A stretch of DNA of 64,000 nucleotides. Origin: Methylobacterium sp. NEAU K (GTDB lineage: Bacteria; Pseudomonadota; Alphaproteobacteria; Rhizobiales; Beijerinckiaceae). A model generated the notes under the pieces. The model was not told where the DNA came from. It did no database searches and saw only the letters and a list, made by a program, of their open reading frames with translations. Location of the stretch: assembly GCF_030700285.1 (NCBI RefSeq), contig NZ_JAUYZJ010000001.1:1-64000 (forward strand). Direction: 5' to 3'. Positions 48,262-57,622 of this stretch are shown piece after piece. How positions within the stretch are numbered: the first letter of the stretch is position 1; every line of letters begins with the position of its first letter. The position numbers and the translations under genes were made by a program.

Positions 48262-49317
48262 ATGCCGACACGCGCGAGCGACCTCCTCACCCTGACCCGC
48301 GAGGGCCTGTATTGTCCCCTCGGGCGCTTCCACGTCGATCCGACCTGGCCGGTGGAGCGGGCGCTGATCACCCACGGCCATGCCGACCACGCCCGCGCCG
48401 GCCACGGCCACGTGCTGGCGACGCCCGAGACCCTGCGGATCATGGCGGTGCGCTACGGCGCCGAGTTCTGCCGCCACCGGCAGGAAGCGCGTCTCGGCGA
48501 GGCGATCCGCATCGGCGACGTCACCGTGCGCTTCGCGCCCGCCGGCCACGTGCTCGGCTCGGCCCAGATCGCCATCGAGCGGGACGGCGTCCGCGTGGTG
48601 GTCTCCGGCGACTACAAGCGGGCCCCGGACCCGACCTGCCTGCCCTTCGAGGTGGTGCCCTGCGACGTGTTCATCACGGAGGCGACCTTCGGCCTGCCGG
48701 TCTTCACCCATCCCGACACCCGCGGCGAGGTCCGGAAGCTCATCGACTCGGTCAAGCTGTTCCCGGAGCGCGCCCACATCGTCGGCGCCTACGCGCTCGG
48801 CAAGGCGCAGCGGGTGATGGCGCTGCTGCGCGAGGAGGGCTGGGACCGGCCGATCTTCCTGCATGGGGCGATGGAGAAGCTCACGGATTTGTACAAGCGC
48901 GAGGGCATCCCCTTGGGCGACACCCCGAAGGTCGCGGCCGCCGAGCGCAAGGACCTGCACGGCGCCATCGTGATCTGCCCGCCCTCGTCGATCCAGGATC
49001 TGTGGTCGCGGAAATTCCCCGATCCGGTCACCTGCTTCGCCTCGGGCTGGATGCGGGTGCGCGCCCGGGCCCGCCAGAAGGGCGTCGAGCTGCCGCTGGT
49101 CATCTCCGACCATTCCGACTGGCCGGACCTGTGCCGCACCATCCGCGACACCGGCGCCCGTGAGGTCTGGGTGACGCATGGCCAGGAGGACGCCCTGGTC
49201 CATTGGTGCGGGACGCAAGGGATCAAGGCCAAGCCCCTCCACCTGCTCGGCTACGGCGATGACGGCGAGGCCGAGCCGGCCCCGGCCGATGCCGCGGCGC
49301 CGGAGGTGGCCGCGTGA
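48262..49317 (+). CDS. ligase-associated MBL-fold DNA exonuclease
   Basis: The 351-residue protein has the metallo-beta-lactamase motif THGHADHARAGH, GHVLGSAQI, VVVSGDYKRAPDP and the beta-CASP-type end (LVISDHSDWPDL, EVWVTHGQEDALV). This family is encoded with ATP-dependent ligases and is thought to trim DNA ends for repair. ATG 48262 is preferred: an upstream GTG at 48226 lies beside a CTATAT element that could be a promoter. Its stop overlaps the ligase start. Confidence 0.92.
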   Translation: MPTRASDLLTLTREGLYCPLGRFHVDPTWPVERALITHGHADHARAGHGHVLATPETLRIMAVRYGAEFCRHRQEARLGEAIRIGDVTVRFAPAGHVLGSAQIAIERDGVRVVVSGDYKRAPDPTCLPFEVVPCDVFITEATFGLPVFTHPDTRGEVRKLIDSVKLFPERAHIVGAYALGKAQRVMALLREEGWDRPIFLHGAMEKLTDLYKREGIPLGDTPKVAAAERKDLHGAIVICPPSSIQDLWSRKFPDPVTCFASGWMRVRARARQKGVELPLVISDHSDWPDLCRTIRDTGAREVWVTHGQEDALVHWCGTQGIKAKPLHLLGYGDDGEAEPAPADAAAPEVAA

Positions 49318-51185
49318 ACGACTTCGCCCATCTCCTCGACCGCCTGGCCTACGAGCCGCGCCGCAATGCCAAGCTGCGCCTGCTCCAGGATTTCTTTGCG
49401 CGCACGCCGGACCCGGAGCGCGGCTACGCGCTCGGCGCCATGACCGGCACGCTGAGCTTCCGCGAGGCCAAACCGGCCCTGATCCGGGGCCTGGTGGAGG
49501 AGCGCATCGACCCCGTGCTGTTCCGGCTGTCGCACAACTACGTCGGCGACCTTGCCGAGACCACGGCGCTGATCTGGCCCGCGCCGTGTTTCCCTCCCCT
49601 CTCTGCGGGGGAGGGTACCCTGCGCAGCAGGGTGGGAGAGGGGAGCGCCCTATCCGGAGAGGTCGCGCCGGGCGTCACAACAACCGGCGCCGCGCTGCCC
49701 CTCTCCCGACCCCCGCTGGTGCAGGGGCCGCCCTCCCCTGCAGAGGGGGGAGGGGACGCGCGCGTCGGTCCCGGCCACAACAACCCGCCGCCCCCGAGCC
49801 TCGCCGAGGTGGTCGAGACGCTCAGCACCACCGCCAAGAAGGATCTGCCCGGCCACCTCGCCGCGTGGCTCGACGCGCTGGACGAGACCGGGCGCTGGGC
49901 GCTCCTGAAGCTGGTGACCGGAAACCTGCGCGTCGGCGTCTCGGCGCGGCTGGCCAAGACCGCGGTCGGCGCGCTGGGCGGTCACGAGGCGGATGCGGTC
50001 GAGGAGGTCTGGCACGGGCTCGCGCCCCCGTTCGAGACTCTGTTCGCCTGGGTCGAGGGCAGGGCCGAGCGGCCCGAGACCTTGAACCCGGCCCCGTTCC
50101 GGCCGCCGATGCTGTCGCATCCGATCGAGGAGCAGGCCGATCTCGACAAGCTGGAGCCGGAGGCGTTCTCGGCGGAGTGGAAATGGGACGGCATCCGCGT
50201 CCAGCTGGTCGGCGGCCGCGACCGGGCCGGCGTCCAAGTGGCCAAGGTCTATTCCCGCACCGGCGAGGACATCACCGGCGCGTTCCCGGATCTCGCGGAG
50301 GCGATCACCTTCGCGGGGACGCTGGACGGCGAGCTGCTGATCCTGCGCGAGCGCCGGGTCCAGAGCTTCAACGTGCTGCAGCAGCGCCTGAACCGGAAGG
50401 CCGTGACGGCCAAGCTCCTGGAGGAATTCCCCGCGCATGTGCGGGCCTATGACCTCCTGACCCTCGACGGGGAGGACCTGCGGGCGCAGCCCTTCGCGTC
50501 CCGCCGGGAGATGCTGGAGGCCCTCGTCACCCGCCTCGACCACGCGCGCGTCGACATCTCGCCCCTGGTGCCCTTCGCGGATTGGGAGGCGCTGGCCGCC
50601 GCCCGGGCCGATCCGGCTGCCGTGGGAGCCGGCGAGGACGCCGACGCGATCGAGGGCGTGATGCTGAAGCGCCTGAACAGTCCCTACCTGCCGGGCCGCC
50701 CCAAGGGCCCGTGGTGGAAGTGGAAGCGCGAGCCCCACGTGGTCGACGCCGTCATGATGTACGCCCAGCGCGGCCACGGAAAGCGCTCGTCGTTCTACTC
50801 GGACTACACGTTCGGGGTCTGGCGGGAGTCTCCCGAGGGCGGGGACGAGCTGGTGCCGGTGGGCAAGGCCTATCATGGCTTCACCGACGCGGAGCTCGCC
50901 AAGCTCGACCGCTACGTGCGCAACAACACCACCAAGCGGTTCGGCCCGGTGCGGGAGGTCGCGTATGGGCCCGAGGCGGGCCTCGTCCTGGAGATCGCCT
51001 TCGAGGGCGTGCAGCGCTCGACCCGGCACAAGTCCGGCGTGGCGATGCGCTTTCCCCGGGTCAGTCGCATCCGCTGGGACAAGCCCCCCGCGGAGGCCGA
51101 CCGGATCGACGTGCTGGAGCGAATCCTCGCCCGGGGCGAGGGCGAGATCGCGCCGGGCCGGACGCTGATGGAGGAGAGCCCATGA
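49314..51185 (+). CDS. ATP-dependent DNA ligase (LigC/ligase-associated type) with an in-frame repeat insertion
   Basis: The 623-residue ligase starts at GTG 49314, overlapping the exonuclease stop. The N-terminal DNA-binding domain is followed by the nucleotidyl-transferase domain with catalytic Lys290 in KWDGIR, DGELLI, GVMLKRLNSPY and WWKWKRE, then an OB fold. It seals nicks in a repair pathway with the upstream exonuclease. Residues of about 94-147 are Pro/Gly-rich text encoded by a palindromic repeat (49592-49755) inserted between DNA-binding helices. The reading frame is kept. The helicase and phosphoesterase that often complete this set are absent here. Confidence 0.92.
   Translation: MNDFAHLLDRLAYEPRRNAKLRLLQDFFARTPDPERGYALGAMTGTLSFREAKPALIRGLVEERIDPVLFRLSHNYVGDLAETTALIWPAPCFPPLSAGEGTLRSRVGEGSALSGEVAPGVTTTGAALPLSRPPLVQGPPSPAEGGGDARVGPGHNNPPPPSLAEVVETLSTTAKKDLPGHLAAWLDALDETGRWALLKLVTGNLRVGVSARLAKTAVGALGGHEADAVEEVWHGLAPPFETLFAWVEGRAERPETLNPAPFRPPMLSHPIEEQADLDKLEPEAFSAEWKWDGIRVQLVGGRDRAGVQVAKVYSRTGEDITGAFPDLAEAITFAGTLDGELLILRERRVQSFNVLQQRLNRKAVTAKLLEEFPAHVRAYDLLTLDGEDLRAQPFASRREMLEALVTRLDHARVDISPLVPFADWEALAAARADPAAVGAGEDADAIEGVMLKRLNSPYLPGRPKGPWWKWKREPHVVDAVMMYAQRGHGKRSSFYSDYTFGVWRESPEGGDELVPVGKAYHGFTDAELAKLDRYVRNNTTKRFGPVREVAYGPEAGLVLEIAFEGVQRSTRHKSGVAMRFPRVSRIRWDKPPAEADRIDVLERILARGEGEIAPGRTLMEESP
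49592..49755. repeat. palindromic repeat element inserted in frame in the ligase gene
   Basis: Two inverted arms of about 50 bases (49592-49643 and about 49698-49755) share CCCTCCCC, a CTCTGC-GGGGAGGG core, a second short inverted unit near GCAGCAGGG/GCTGGTGCAGG and end in GGGAGAGGGG/CCCCTCTCCC. They flank a 54-base middle. This layout matches the small palindromic elements found in intergenic DNA of rhizobia-like genomes. The element adds about 55 residues to the ligase without a stop or frameshift. Confidence 0.78.
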
Positions 51186-51649
51186 GGCAGGGTAAGGTCG
51201 GTCCGGTCGAACATCTGTCTTCCGGCGCGGTGGAGCGCCACGCGAGCGGCCGCCTCACCATCGCGACATCCGGGCAGGGATTCACGGACTTCACCGAGGC
51301 GGTGGCGGACTTCGTGCGCGGGAGCGGGATCCGGGACGGGCTCGCCACGGTCTTTTGCCGGCACACTTCGGCGTCGCTCACCATTCAGGAGAACGCCGAC
51401 CCGGACGTGCGGACCGACCTGATGACCGCACTGGACGGCCTCGCCCCGCGCAACGCCGGCTACGTCCACGGTGCCGAGGGGCCGGACGACATGCCGGCCC
51501 ATATCCGCACCCTGGTCACCGATTCGGGCTTGAGCATCCCGCTGGTCGCGGGCCGGCTGGCGCTCGGCACGTGGCAGGGGATCTACCTGATCGAGCACCG
51601 CGACCGGCCGCACCGGCGGGAGGTCGTTCTGAGTGTGATCGGGGCGTGA
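51182..51649 (+). CDS. YjbQ/UPF0047 family protein
   Basis: The 155-residue protein has the UPF0047 signature: FCRHTSASLTIQENADPDVRTDL and GRLALGTWQGIYLIEHRDRPHRREVVLSVIG. Members form trimers with a metal-binding His pocket and have weak thiamine-phosphate synthase activity in tests; the cellular role is unclear. It overlaps the ligase stop as ATGA, so it is coupled to the repair operon. Confidence 0.93.
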   Translation: MRQGKVGPVEHLSSGAVERHASGRLTIATSGQGFTDFTEAVADFVRGSGIRDGLATVFCRHTSASLTIQENADPDVRTDLMTALDGLAPRNAGYVHGAEGPDDMPAHIRTLVTDSGLSIPLVAGRLALGTWQGIYLIEHRDRPHRREVVLSVIGA

Positions 51650-51765
51650 GCGGGGCGCCCCGCCGGCGGCAACACGCGGCGACACACGGACAATTAACCA
51701 TAGCGTGAGCCTATAGGCATTCGTCGGATCGGTTCCTCGGGCCGGTCTCACGAATGGAGACCCCG

Positions 51766-52557
51766 ATGAGCCTCTACGACGCGCTGTCGAATTCGGTGGC
51801 CGGCGCCTCGGCGCAGTCCTTCGCCCTCAACAACATCTCCGGGAACATCGCCAACACCCAGACGGCGGGGTTCAAGACTACGGAGACGAGCTTCGCCGAC
51901 ATGCTGGCCCAGACCACCGCCAAGTCCCAGTCGGGCGGAGGCGTTTCGACCAGCACGCGCGATACCCTCGGCCTCCAGGGCACGGTGCAGTCCACCGGCG
52001 TGGCCACCAACCTCGCCATCTCGGGGAACGGCTACTTCGTGGTCCGGTCGAACACCGGGACGCCGCAGAGCCCGACCTTCACGGGCGAGACCGCCTACAC
52101 GCGGCGCGGCGATTTCGCGCCCGATTCGAGCGGCTATCTGGTCAACGGCGCGGGCTATTACCTGTTCGCCGGTCCCTCGGCGACCGCACCCGTCCAGGTT
52201 CCGACCGGCACGAACACCCTGTCGAGCCTCACCGTATCCCCCGCCGGCACGCTGACCGGCACGAAGGCGGACGGCAGCACCCTTGCGCTCGGCTCGATGA
52301 CGCTGGCGCAGTTCGGGGGGCAGGACAATCTCACCTCCCTGGACGGCGGAACCTACGTGGCCAACGGCCAGTCTGGGACGCCGAGCTACGGCCTGAACGG
52401 CGCGACCCTGACCGCCGGCGCGACGGAACAGTCGAATGCCGGCATCTCGGACCAGTTCTCGAAGATGATCGAGACGCAGCAGGCCTACACCGCCAACACC
52501 AAGGTCATGAGCGCCGCTGACCAGATGCTGCAGGACGCCATCGCGATGGACGTCTGA
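51766..52557 (+). CDS. flagellar hook/rod family protein (short FlgE-like)
   Basis: The 263-residue protein has the N-terminal rod/hook motif (SLYDALSNSVAGASAQSFALNNISGNIANTQTAGFKTTETSF), the FlgE/F/G core (VATNLAISGNGYFVV, YTRRGDFAPDSSGYLVNGAGYYL), and the C-terminal helix (SDQFSKMIETQQAYTANTKVMSAADQMLQDAI). Length fits FlgF/FlgG, while the ends resemble FlgE. ATG 51766 has GGAG just upstream; ATG 51754 is an alternative. No other flagellar gene is nearby, so it is isolated. Confidence 0.82.
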   Translation: MSLYDALSNSVAGASAQSFALNNISGNIANTQTAGFKTTETSFADMLAQTTAKSQSGGGVSTSTRDTLGLQGTVQSTGVATNLAISGNGYFVVRSNTGTPQSPTFTGETAYTRRGDFAPDSSGYLVNGAGYYLFAGPSATAPVQVPTGTNTLSSLTVSPAGTLTGTKADGSTLALGSMTLAQFGGQDNLTSLDGGTYVANGQSGTPSYGLNGATLTAGATEQSNAGISDQFSKMIETQQAYTANTKVMSAADQMLQDAIAMDV

Positions 52558-52771
52558 CGCCGGGGGTGGTGCCGTAGACGGCGCCACATCGGGCATCCGG
52601 GCTTCCGAAGGGGAGCGCCGCCGTCACCCGCTGCGGGCTTCCGGATTCACGCACCTCTGCCCGAGGTGCGCCCGCCTCCGCAGTCGATCCCGGGGGCGCC
52701 CAGGATCGATCGAGGCTGCCGGGAGGGGAAAACGCGGGCTGATCGGCCAAGCTATTCAACCGGACGCCGTA

Positions 52772-54310
52772 TCACAGGAACTTCAGCGGGTCCGTCTCGG
52801 GCGGGGGCGGGGCCACATCGTTGCGGTTCCACCAGCCGCCGCCCAGCGCCACGAACAGGGCCGCGGTGTCGGCATACTGGGTGGCGCGCGCGCCCGCAGA
52901 GGTTACCAGCGCCGAGAGGTAGCCCTGCTGCGCGATCAGCACCTGCGTCGAGGTGACCGCGCCCGCTGTGAACTGCTTGCGGATCAGCCCCAGGCTCTGG
53001 TTCGTGGCGCTGACTGCCGCGTCGGCGGCGGCCACCGCCTTGGCGTCGGCCTGGAGCGCCCGCAAGGCATCGGCGACGTTCTGGAAGGCGGTGATCACCG
53101 TTGCCTTGTACTGCGCCTGCGCCTGGGTCAGCGATTCCTCGGACGCGCGCTGGCGCCGGAACAGCGTGCCCGCGTCGAAGATCGGCGCCGTCGCCTGCCC
53201 GACGATGGTGAAGAACGCCGCCCCCGGATTGGCCACCTGCGCGAGCCGCACGGCGCTGGAACCACCCGTGGCGGTCAGGCTGAACTGCGGCAGGCGGTTG
53301 GCCACTGCGACGCCGACATTGGCGCTCGCCTGCTGAACCAGGGCCTCGGCCGCCTTCACGTCGGGGCGCTGCTGCACGAGGCGGGAAGGCAGGCTCACCG
53401 GCAGCCTGGTCGGCAGGCGAAGCGCCGCGAGCTGGAAGGTTTCCTGGACCTCGTCGGAGGGCAGCCGCCCGGCGAGCGCGGTGAGGAGGTTGCGCTGCTG
53501 CGCGAGCTGCTTCTCCAGCGGCGGCAGCAATTGCTGCGACAGGGCGAGCGCGGCCTGCTGCTGGACCACGTCGGCCCCGGCGATCTGCCCGAGGGAGAGC
53601 TGCTTGTTGTAGAGTTGGAGGACCTCGGTCTGCGCCTGGATGACCTTGCGCGTGGCGTCGATCTGCGCCCGCAGGGCCGCCTCCTGGATGGCGGCGGCGA
53701 CCACGTTGGCGGTCAGGCTGAGATAGGCCGCCTCAAGCTGGAAGCGCTGGTTCTCGGTGGTGGCCTCGAGGGACTCGATCTGCCGCCGGTTCCCGCCGAA
53801 CACGTCGGGATTGTACGAGACCACCGCCTGCGGGGTGTAGAGGCTGTAGAGGTAGTTGGTCTGGTTGTTGAGCGGCGATTGCAGGTCGAGGCCCGGGGCC
53901 AGGATGCCCTGCGCCTGCGGGGTCGCGGTCAGGCTCGGGTAGAGCGTGCCCTTCTGGGCGAGCACGTTCTGCTGCGCGATCCGGAGCGCGGCCTGCGCGG
54001 CCTCGAGCGTCGGGTTGTTGGCGAGCGCCTGCTCGACCAGCCGGTTGAGTTCCTTGGAGTGGAACATCGTCCACCACTGGCCCGGGATGTCGGCGCCGGA
54101 GACGAAGCTCTGGTCGGCCGAGCCGCCCTGGGGGGTGCGGATGTTGTCGGCGGCGGACGGGTTCTTCAGCGGCTCCCGGGTGTAGCGGCTGACCGGAGGC
54201 GCCTCGGGCGGCACGAAGTTCGGACCGACCGCGCAGCCCGACAGCGCCAGGGCCGCCGCCAGCGCAGCGGCCGTCCGTCCGCACCTGTTCGGCGCCCACC
54301 GCACCATCAT
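52772..54310 (-). CDS. NodT-family outer-membrane efflux lipoprotein
   Basis: The 512-residue protein has a lipoprotein signal ending LALSGCAVGPNF, then the two repeated OEP domains typical of TolC-like channels (VEQALANNPTLEAAQAALRIAQQNVL and repeats). It forms the trimeric outer-membrane duct for the RND pump encoded upstream on the same strand (140 bases). ATG 54310 or the adjacent ATG 54307 starts it. Confidence 0.93.
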   Translation of the reverse strand: MMVRWAPNRCGRTAAALAAALALSGCAVGPNFVPPEAPPVSRYTREPLKNPSAADNIRTPQGGSADQSFVSGADIPGQWWTMFHSKELNRLVEQALANNPTLEAAQAALRIAQQNVLAQKGTLYPSLTATPQAQGILAPGLDLQSPLNNQTNYLYSLYTPQAVVSYNPDVFGGNRRQIESLEATTENQRFQLEAAYLSLTANVVAAAIQEAALRAQIDATRKVIQAQTEVLQLYNKQLSLGQIAGADVVQQQAALALSQQLLPPLEKQLAQQRNLLTALAGRLPSDEVQETFQLAALRLPTRLPVSLPSRLVQQRPDVKAAEALVQQASANVGVAVANRLPQFSLTATGGSSAVRLAQVANPGAAFFTIVGQATAPIFDAGTLFRRQRASEESLTQAQAQYKATVITAFQNVADALRALQADAKAVAAADAAVSATNQSLGLIRKQFTAGAVTSTQVLIAQQGYLSALVTSAGARATQYADTAALFVALGGGWWNRNDVAPPPPETDPLKFL

Positions 54311-54450
54311 GCCCCCGCAACCCCGTCCCCGGTAGAGCGTCCCGGCGTGCATCCAAGTCAATGCGCCCGTTTCCCGATCGCGCACGCGCGGCCCGGCCTG
54401 TGGCACCCCGGCCACGTGGGGCTGCCGGGCCGGCATCGTCCCGATCCGGC

Positions 54451-57400
54451 TCACGCCGCGGCCCGCTGTGCGTTCCGCACCCGGGCCTCCGGGTTCGGCT
54501 TGCGCCGGGAGAACAGCGAGATCAGCACCGGCACGATCACGAGGATCAGGTTCGGCGCCAGGATGATGCCGCCCACGACCACCAGGGCCAGGGGCTTCTG
54601 CACCTGCGAGCCGATGCCCGTGGACACCGCGGCCGGCAGCAGGCCGACGCAGGCGGCCACGCAGGTCATCATCACCGGGCGCATGCGCACCACGGCGGCG
54701 TTCCAGACCGCCTCGCGGCGGCTCCAGCCCTCGTCGAGGAGCTGGTTGTAATAGGCCAGGAGGATGACGCCCTCCATGGTCGAGATGCCGAACAGCGCGA
54801 TGAAGCCGATCGCCGCCGAGATCGAGAACGGTGTGCCCGTGAGCGACAGCGCGAAGATGCCGCCGATCATCGCCATCGGGATCACCGACAGGGTCAGCAG
54901 CATGTCGGCCACCGACGAGAAGTTGATGAACAGCAGCAAAGCGATCAGCAGCAGGGTGATCGGCACCACCAGGCTGAGCCGGGCCGCCGCCTCCTTGAGG
55001 TTGGTGAACTGCCCGACCCATTCCATGCGGTAGCCCGGCGGCAGGTCCACCGCCTCCGCGACCTTGCGCTGCGCCTCGATCACCGCGCTGCCGAGGTCGC
55101 GCCCGCGCACCGAGAACTTCACCGGGATGTAGCGCTCCTGGTCCTCGCGGTAGATGAACGAGGCGCCCGAGACGAGGTCGACGTCGGCGATCTCGGAGAG
55201 CGGCACCTGGATCACGCCGCCGTTGGGATTCTGGGCACCCACCGCGATATTGCGGATGCCGGCCAGCGACGAGCGGTATTCCTTGGCGAGCCGCACCCGC
55301 ATGGGGAAGTGGCGATCGGAGCCGTACTCGTAGAGGTCGCCCGCGGTCTGGCCGCCGATCGCCGCCTGGATCGTGGTGTTCACGTCGCCGATCGACAGGC
55401 CGTAGCGCGCCGCCTTGTGGCGGTCGACGTCGATGCGCACCGTCGGCTGGCCGAGGGATTCGAACACCGAGAGGTCGGTGATGCCCGGCACGGTGGCGAG
55501 CGCCGCCTTGACGGCGTTGGCGGTCTTCGTGAGCTGGGCGAGGTCGTTGCCGTAGATCTTAACCGAGTTCTCGCCCTTCACGCCCGAGGCGGCCTCCTGG
55601 ACGTTATCCTCGATATACTGTGAGAAGTTGAACTCGATGCCGGGAAATTCCGCTTCCAGTTTCGCGTTGAGATCCCGGATCAGGGTTTCCTTGTCGAGGC
55701 CCGTGCGCCACTGGTCGACGGGCTTGAGGGGGGCCAGGATCTCGACGTTGAAGAAGCCGGTGGCGTCGGTGCCGTCGTTCGGGCGGCCCTGGTGCGAGAG
55801 CACGGTGACGACCTCCGGGACCTCCTGGAAGATCTTGCGCATGCGCTGGACATAGGCGTTGCCGGCCTCCAGCGAGATTGAGGACGGCATGGTCCCGCGC
55901 ACGTAGAGGTTGCCCTCTTCGAGGCGGGGCAGGAATTCCAGGCCGAGGTTCTTGGCCGCCAGCCCCGAGACCAGGAGCACCGCCAGCATCACGGCGAGCG
56001 CCAGGACCCGGTTCTTGAGGCCGAAGGCCAGGATGCGCTCGTGGCCGAAGCGCATGAGCCGCACGATCAGGGTGTCACGCTCTTCCAGGTGCTTGGGCAG
56101 GAGGAGCGCCGACAGGGCGGGCGAGACCGTGAAGGTCGCGAGCAGGCCGCCGATCAGCGCGTAGGCGTAGGTCTTGGCCATGGGCCCGAAGATGTGGCCT
56201 TCGACGCCGGTCATCGTGAACAGCGGCAGGAAGCCGACGATGATGATGATGGCCGAGAAGAAGATCGCCCGGTTCACCTCCACGCCGGCGATGGCGATGG
56301 TGGCGAGGCGCCCGGTCAGGCCGCCGGGGGCGGGCTCGCCCCCCGGGTGCTCGGGATCGGGCTCGGCGAGGTGCCGGAACACGTTCTCCACCATGATCAC
56401 GGTCGCGTCGACGATCAGTCCGAAATCGATGGCGCCCAGTGACAGGAGGTTGGCCGAATCCCCGCGCACCACGAGGATCAGGATCGCGAAGCCGAGCGCG
56501 AACGGGATCGTGGCCGCCACGATGATCGCGCTGGTGAGCGAGCCGAGGAACAACCACTGCACGATGAACACCAGAACCACGCCGAAGACGAGGTTGTGCA
56601 TCACCGTGTGGGTGGTGGTGTGGATCAGCCCCGACCGGTCGTAGATCCGCTCGATCTTCACGTCGGGAGGCAGGATGGTCGAGCTGTTGATCTTCTCGAT
56701 CTCCGCCTCGACGCGCTCCAGGGTCGGCAAGCTCTTGCCGCCGCGGCTCATCAGCACGATGCCCTCGACCACGTCGGGCTGGTCGTCGTGGCCGACGATG
56801 CCGAGCCGCGGCGCGTTCGACACGCGCACCTCGGCCACGTCCCGCACCAGCACCGGCGTGCCGTTGACGAGGCTGATCATCGTGTCCTTGATGTCGTCCA
56901 TGTCGCGGATCAGGCCGATGCCGCGCACCACCGCGGATTGCTGCCCGACATTCAGCGTCTGGCCGCCGACATTGATCGAGGCGTTGTTGAGCGCGGTGGT
57001 GAGCTGGACCAGCGTCAGGCCCTGGGCCTGAAGGCGGTTGAGGTCGACCGCGACCTCGTATTCCTTGGCCTTGCCGCCGAAGGCGGTCACGTCGACGACG
57101 CCGGGAATCGCCTTGAAGCGGCGCTGAAGCACCCAGTCCTGCAGGGTCTTCATGTCCATGGGCGAGTAGCCCGCCGGGCCGACCAGCTTGTAGCGCATGA
57201 TCTCGCCCACCGGGCTGGTCGGCGAGATCTGCGGGGTGGCGCCGTTGGGCAGGGTCGGGGCCTGCGACAGGCGGTTGAGCACCCGCTGCAGCGCCTCCTC
57301 GTACGTGTATTCGTAGTTGAACTGGACCTTCACGTCGGAGAGGCCGAACAGGGAGATCGTGCGCACCACCTGGGCGTTCGGGATGCCGGCGAGCGCCACC

Positions 57401-57606
57401 TCCAGGGGAATCGTAATGTAGCGCTCGATCTCGTCGGCGGATTGGCCCGGATTCTGGGTGATCACGTCGACCAGTGGCGGGACCGGGTCGGGATAGGCCT
57501 CGATGTTGAGCTGGGTATAGGCGCCGTAGCCGATGCCCAGCATCACCACGAAGAGAAGGACCACCAGCACGCGCTGGCGGAGCGAGAAGACGATCAGGCT
57601 GTTCAT
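54451..57606 (-). CDS. heavy-metal-efflux RND pump (CusA/CzcA family)
   Basis: The 1,051-residue inner-membrane pump has 12 helices and two large periplasmic loops. The HME-RND signature is in helix 4 (DFGLIVDATVIMVENVFRH), with proton-relay acids. The start RQRVLVVLLFVVMLGIGYGAYTQLNIEAYPDP is typical of CusA/CzcA. It should export divalent or monovalent metal ions. Which metal cannot be settled: no CusF or metal sensor is adjacent. ATG 57606 lies 16 bases after the adaptor stop. Confidence 0.93.
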   Translation of the reverse strand: MNSLIVFSLRQRVLVVLLFVVMLGIGYGAYTQLNIEAYPDPVPPLVDVITQNPGQSADEIERYITIPLEVALAGIPNAQVVRTISLFGLSDVKVQFNYEYTYEEALQRVLNRLSQAPTLPNGATPQISPTSPVGEIMRYKLVGPAGYSPMDMKTLQDWVLQRRFKAIPGVVDVTAFGGKAKEYEVAVDLNRLQAQGLTLVQLTTALNNASINVGGQTLNVGQQSAVVRGIGLIRDMDDIKDTMISLVNGTPVLVRDVAEVRVSNAPRLGIVGHDDQPDVVEGIVLMSRGGKSLPTLERVEAEIEKINSSTILPPDVKIERIYDRSGLIHTTTHTVMHNLVFGVVLVFIVQWLFLGSLTSAIIVAATIPFALGFAILILVVRGDSANLLSLGAIDFGLIVDATVIMVENVFRHLAEPDPEHPGGEPAPGGLTGRLATIAIAGVEVNRAIFFSAIIIIVGFLPLFTMTGVEGHIFGPMAKTYAYALIGGLLATFTVSPALSALLLPKHLEERDTLIVRLMRFGHERILAFGLKNRVLALAVMLAVLLVSGLAAKNLGLEFLPRLEEGNLYVRGTMPSSISLEAGNAYVQRMRKIFQEVPEVVTVLSHQGRPNDGTDATGFFNVEILAPLKPVDQWRTGLDKETLIRDLNAKLEAEFPGIEFNFSQYIEDNVQEAASGVKGENSVKIYGNDLAQLTKTANAVKAALATVPGITDLSVFESLGQPTVRIDVDRHKAARYGLSIGDVNTTIQAAIGGQTAGDLYEYGSDRHFPMRVRLAKEYRSSLAGIRNIAVGAQNPNGGVIQVPLSEIADVDLVSGASFIYREDQERYIPVKFSVRGRDLGSAVIEAQRKVAEAVDLPPGYRMEWVGQFTNLKEAAARLSLVVPITLLLIALLLFINFSSVADMLLTLSVIPMAMIGGIFALSLTGTPFSISAAIGFIALFGISTMEGVILLAYYNQLLDEGWSRREAVWNAAVVRMRPVMMTCVAACVGLLPAAVSTGIGSQVQKPLALVVVGGIILAPNLILVIVPVLISLFSRRKPNPEARVRNAQRAAA

Positions 57607-57622
57607 CGCCGCCGATCCCCGC

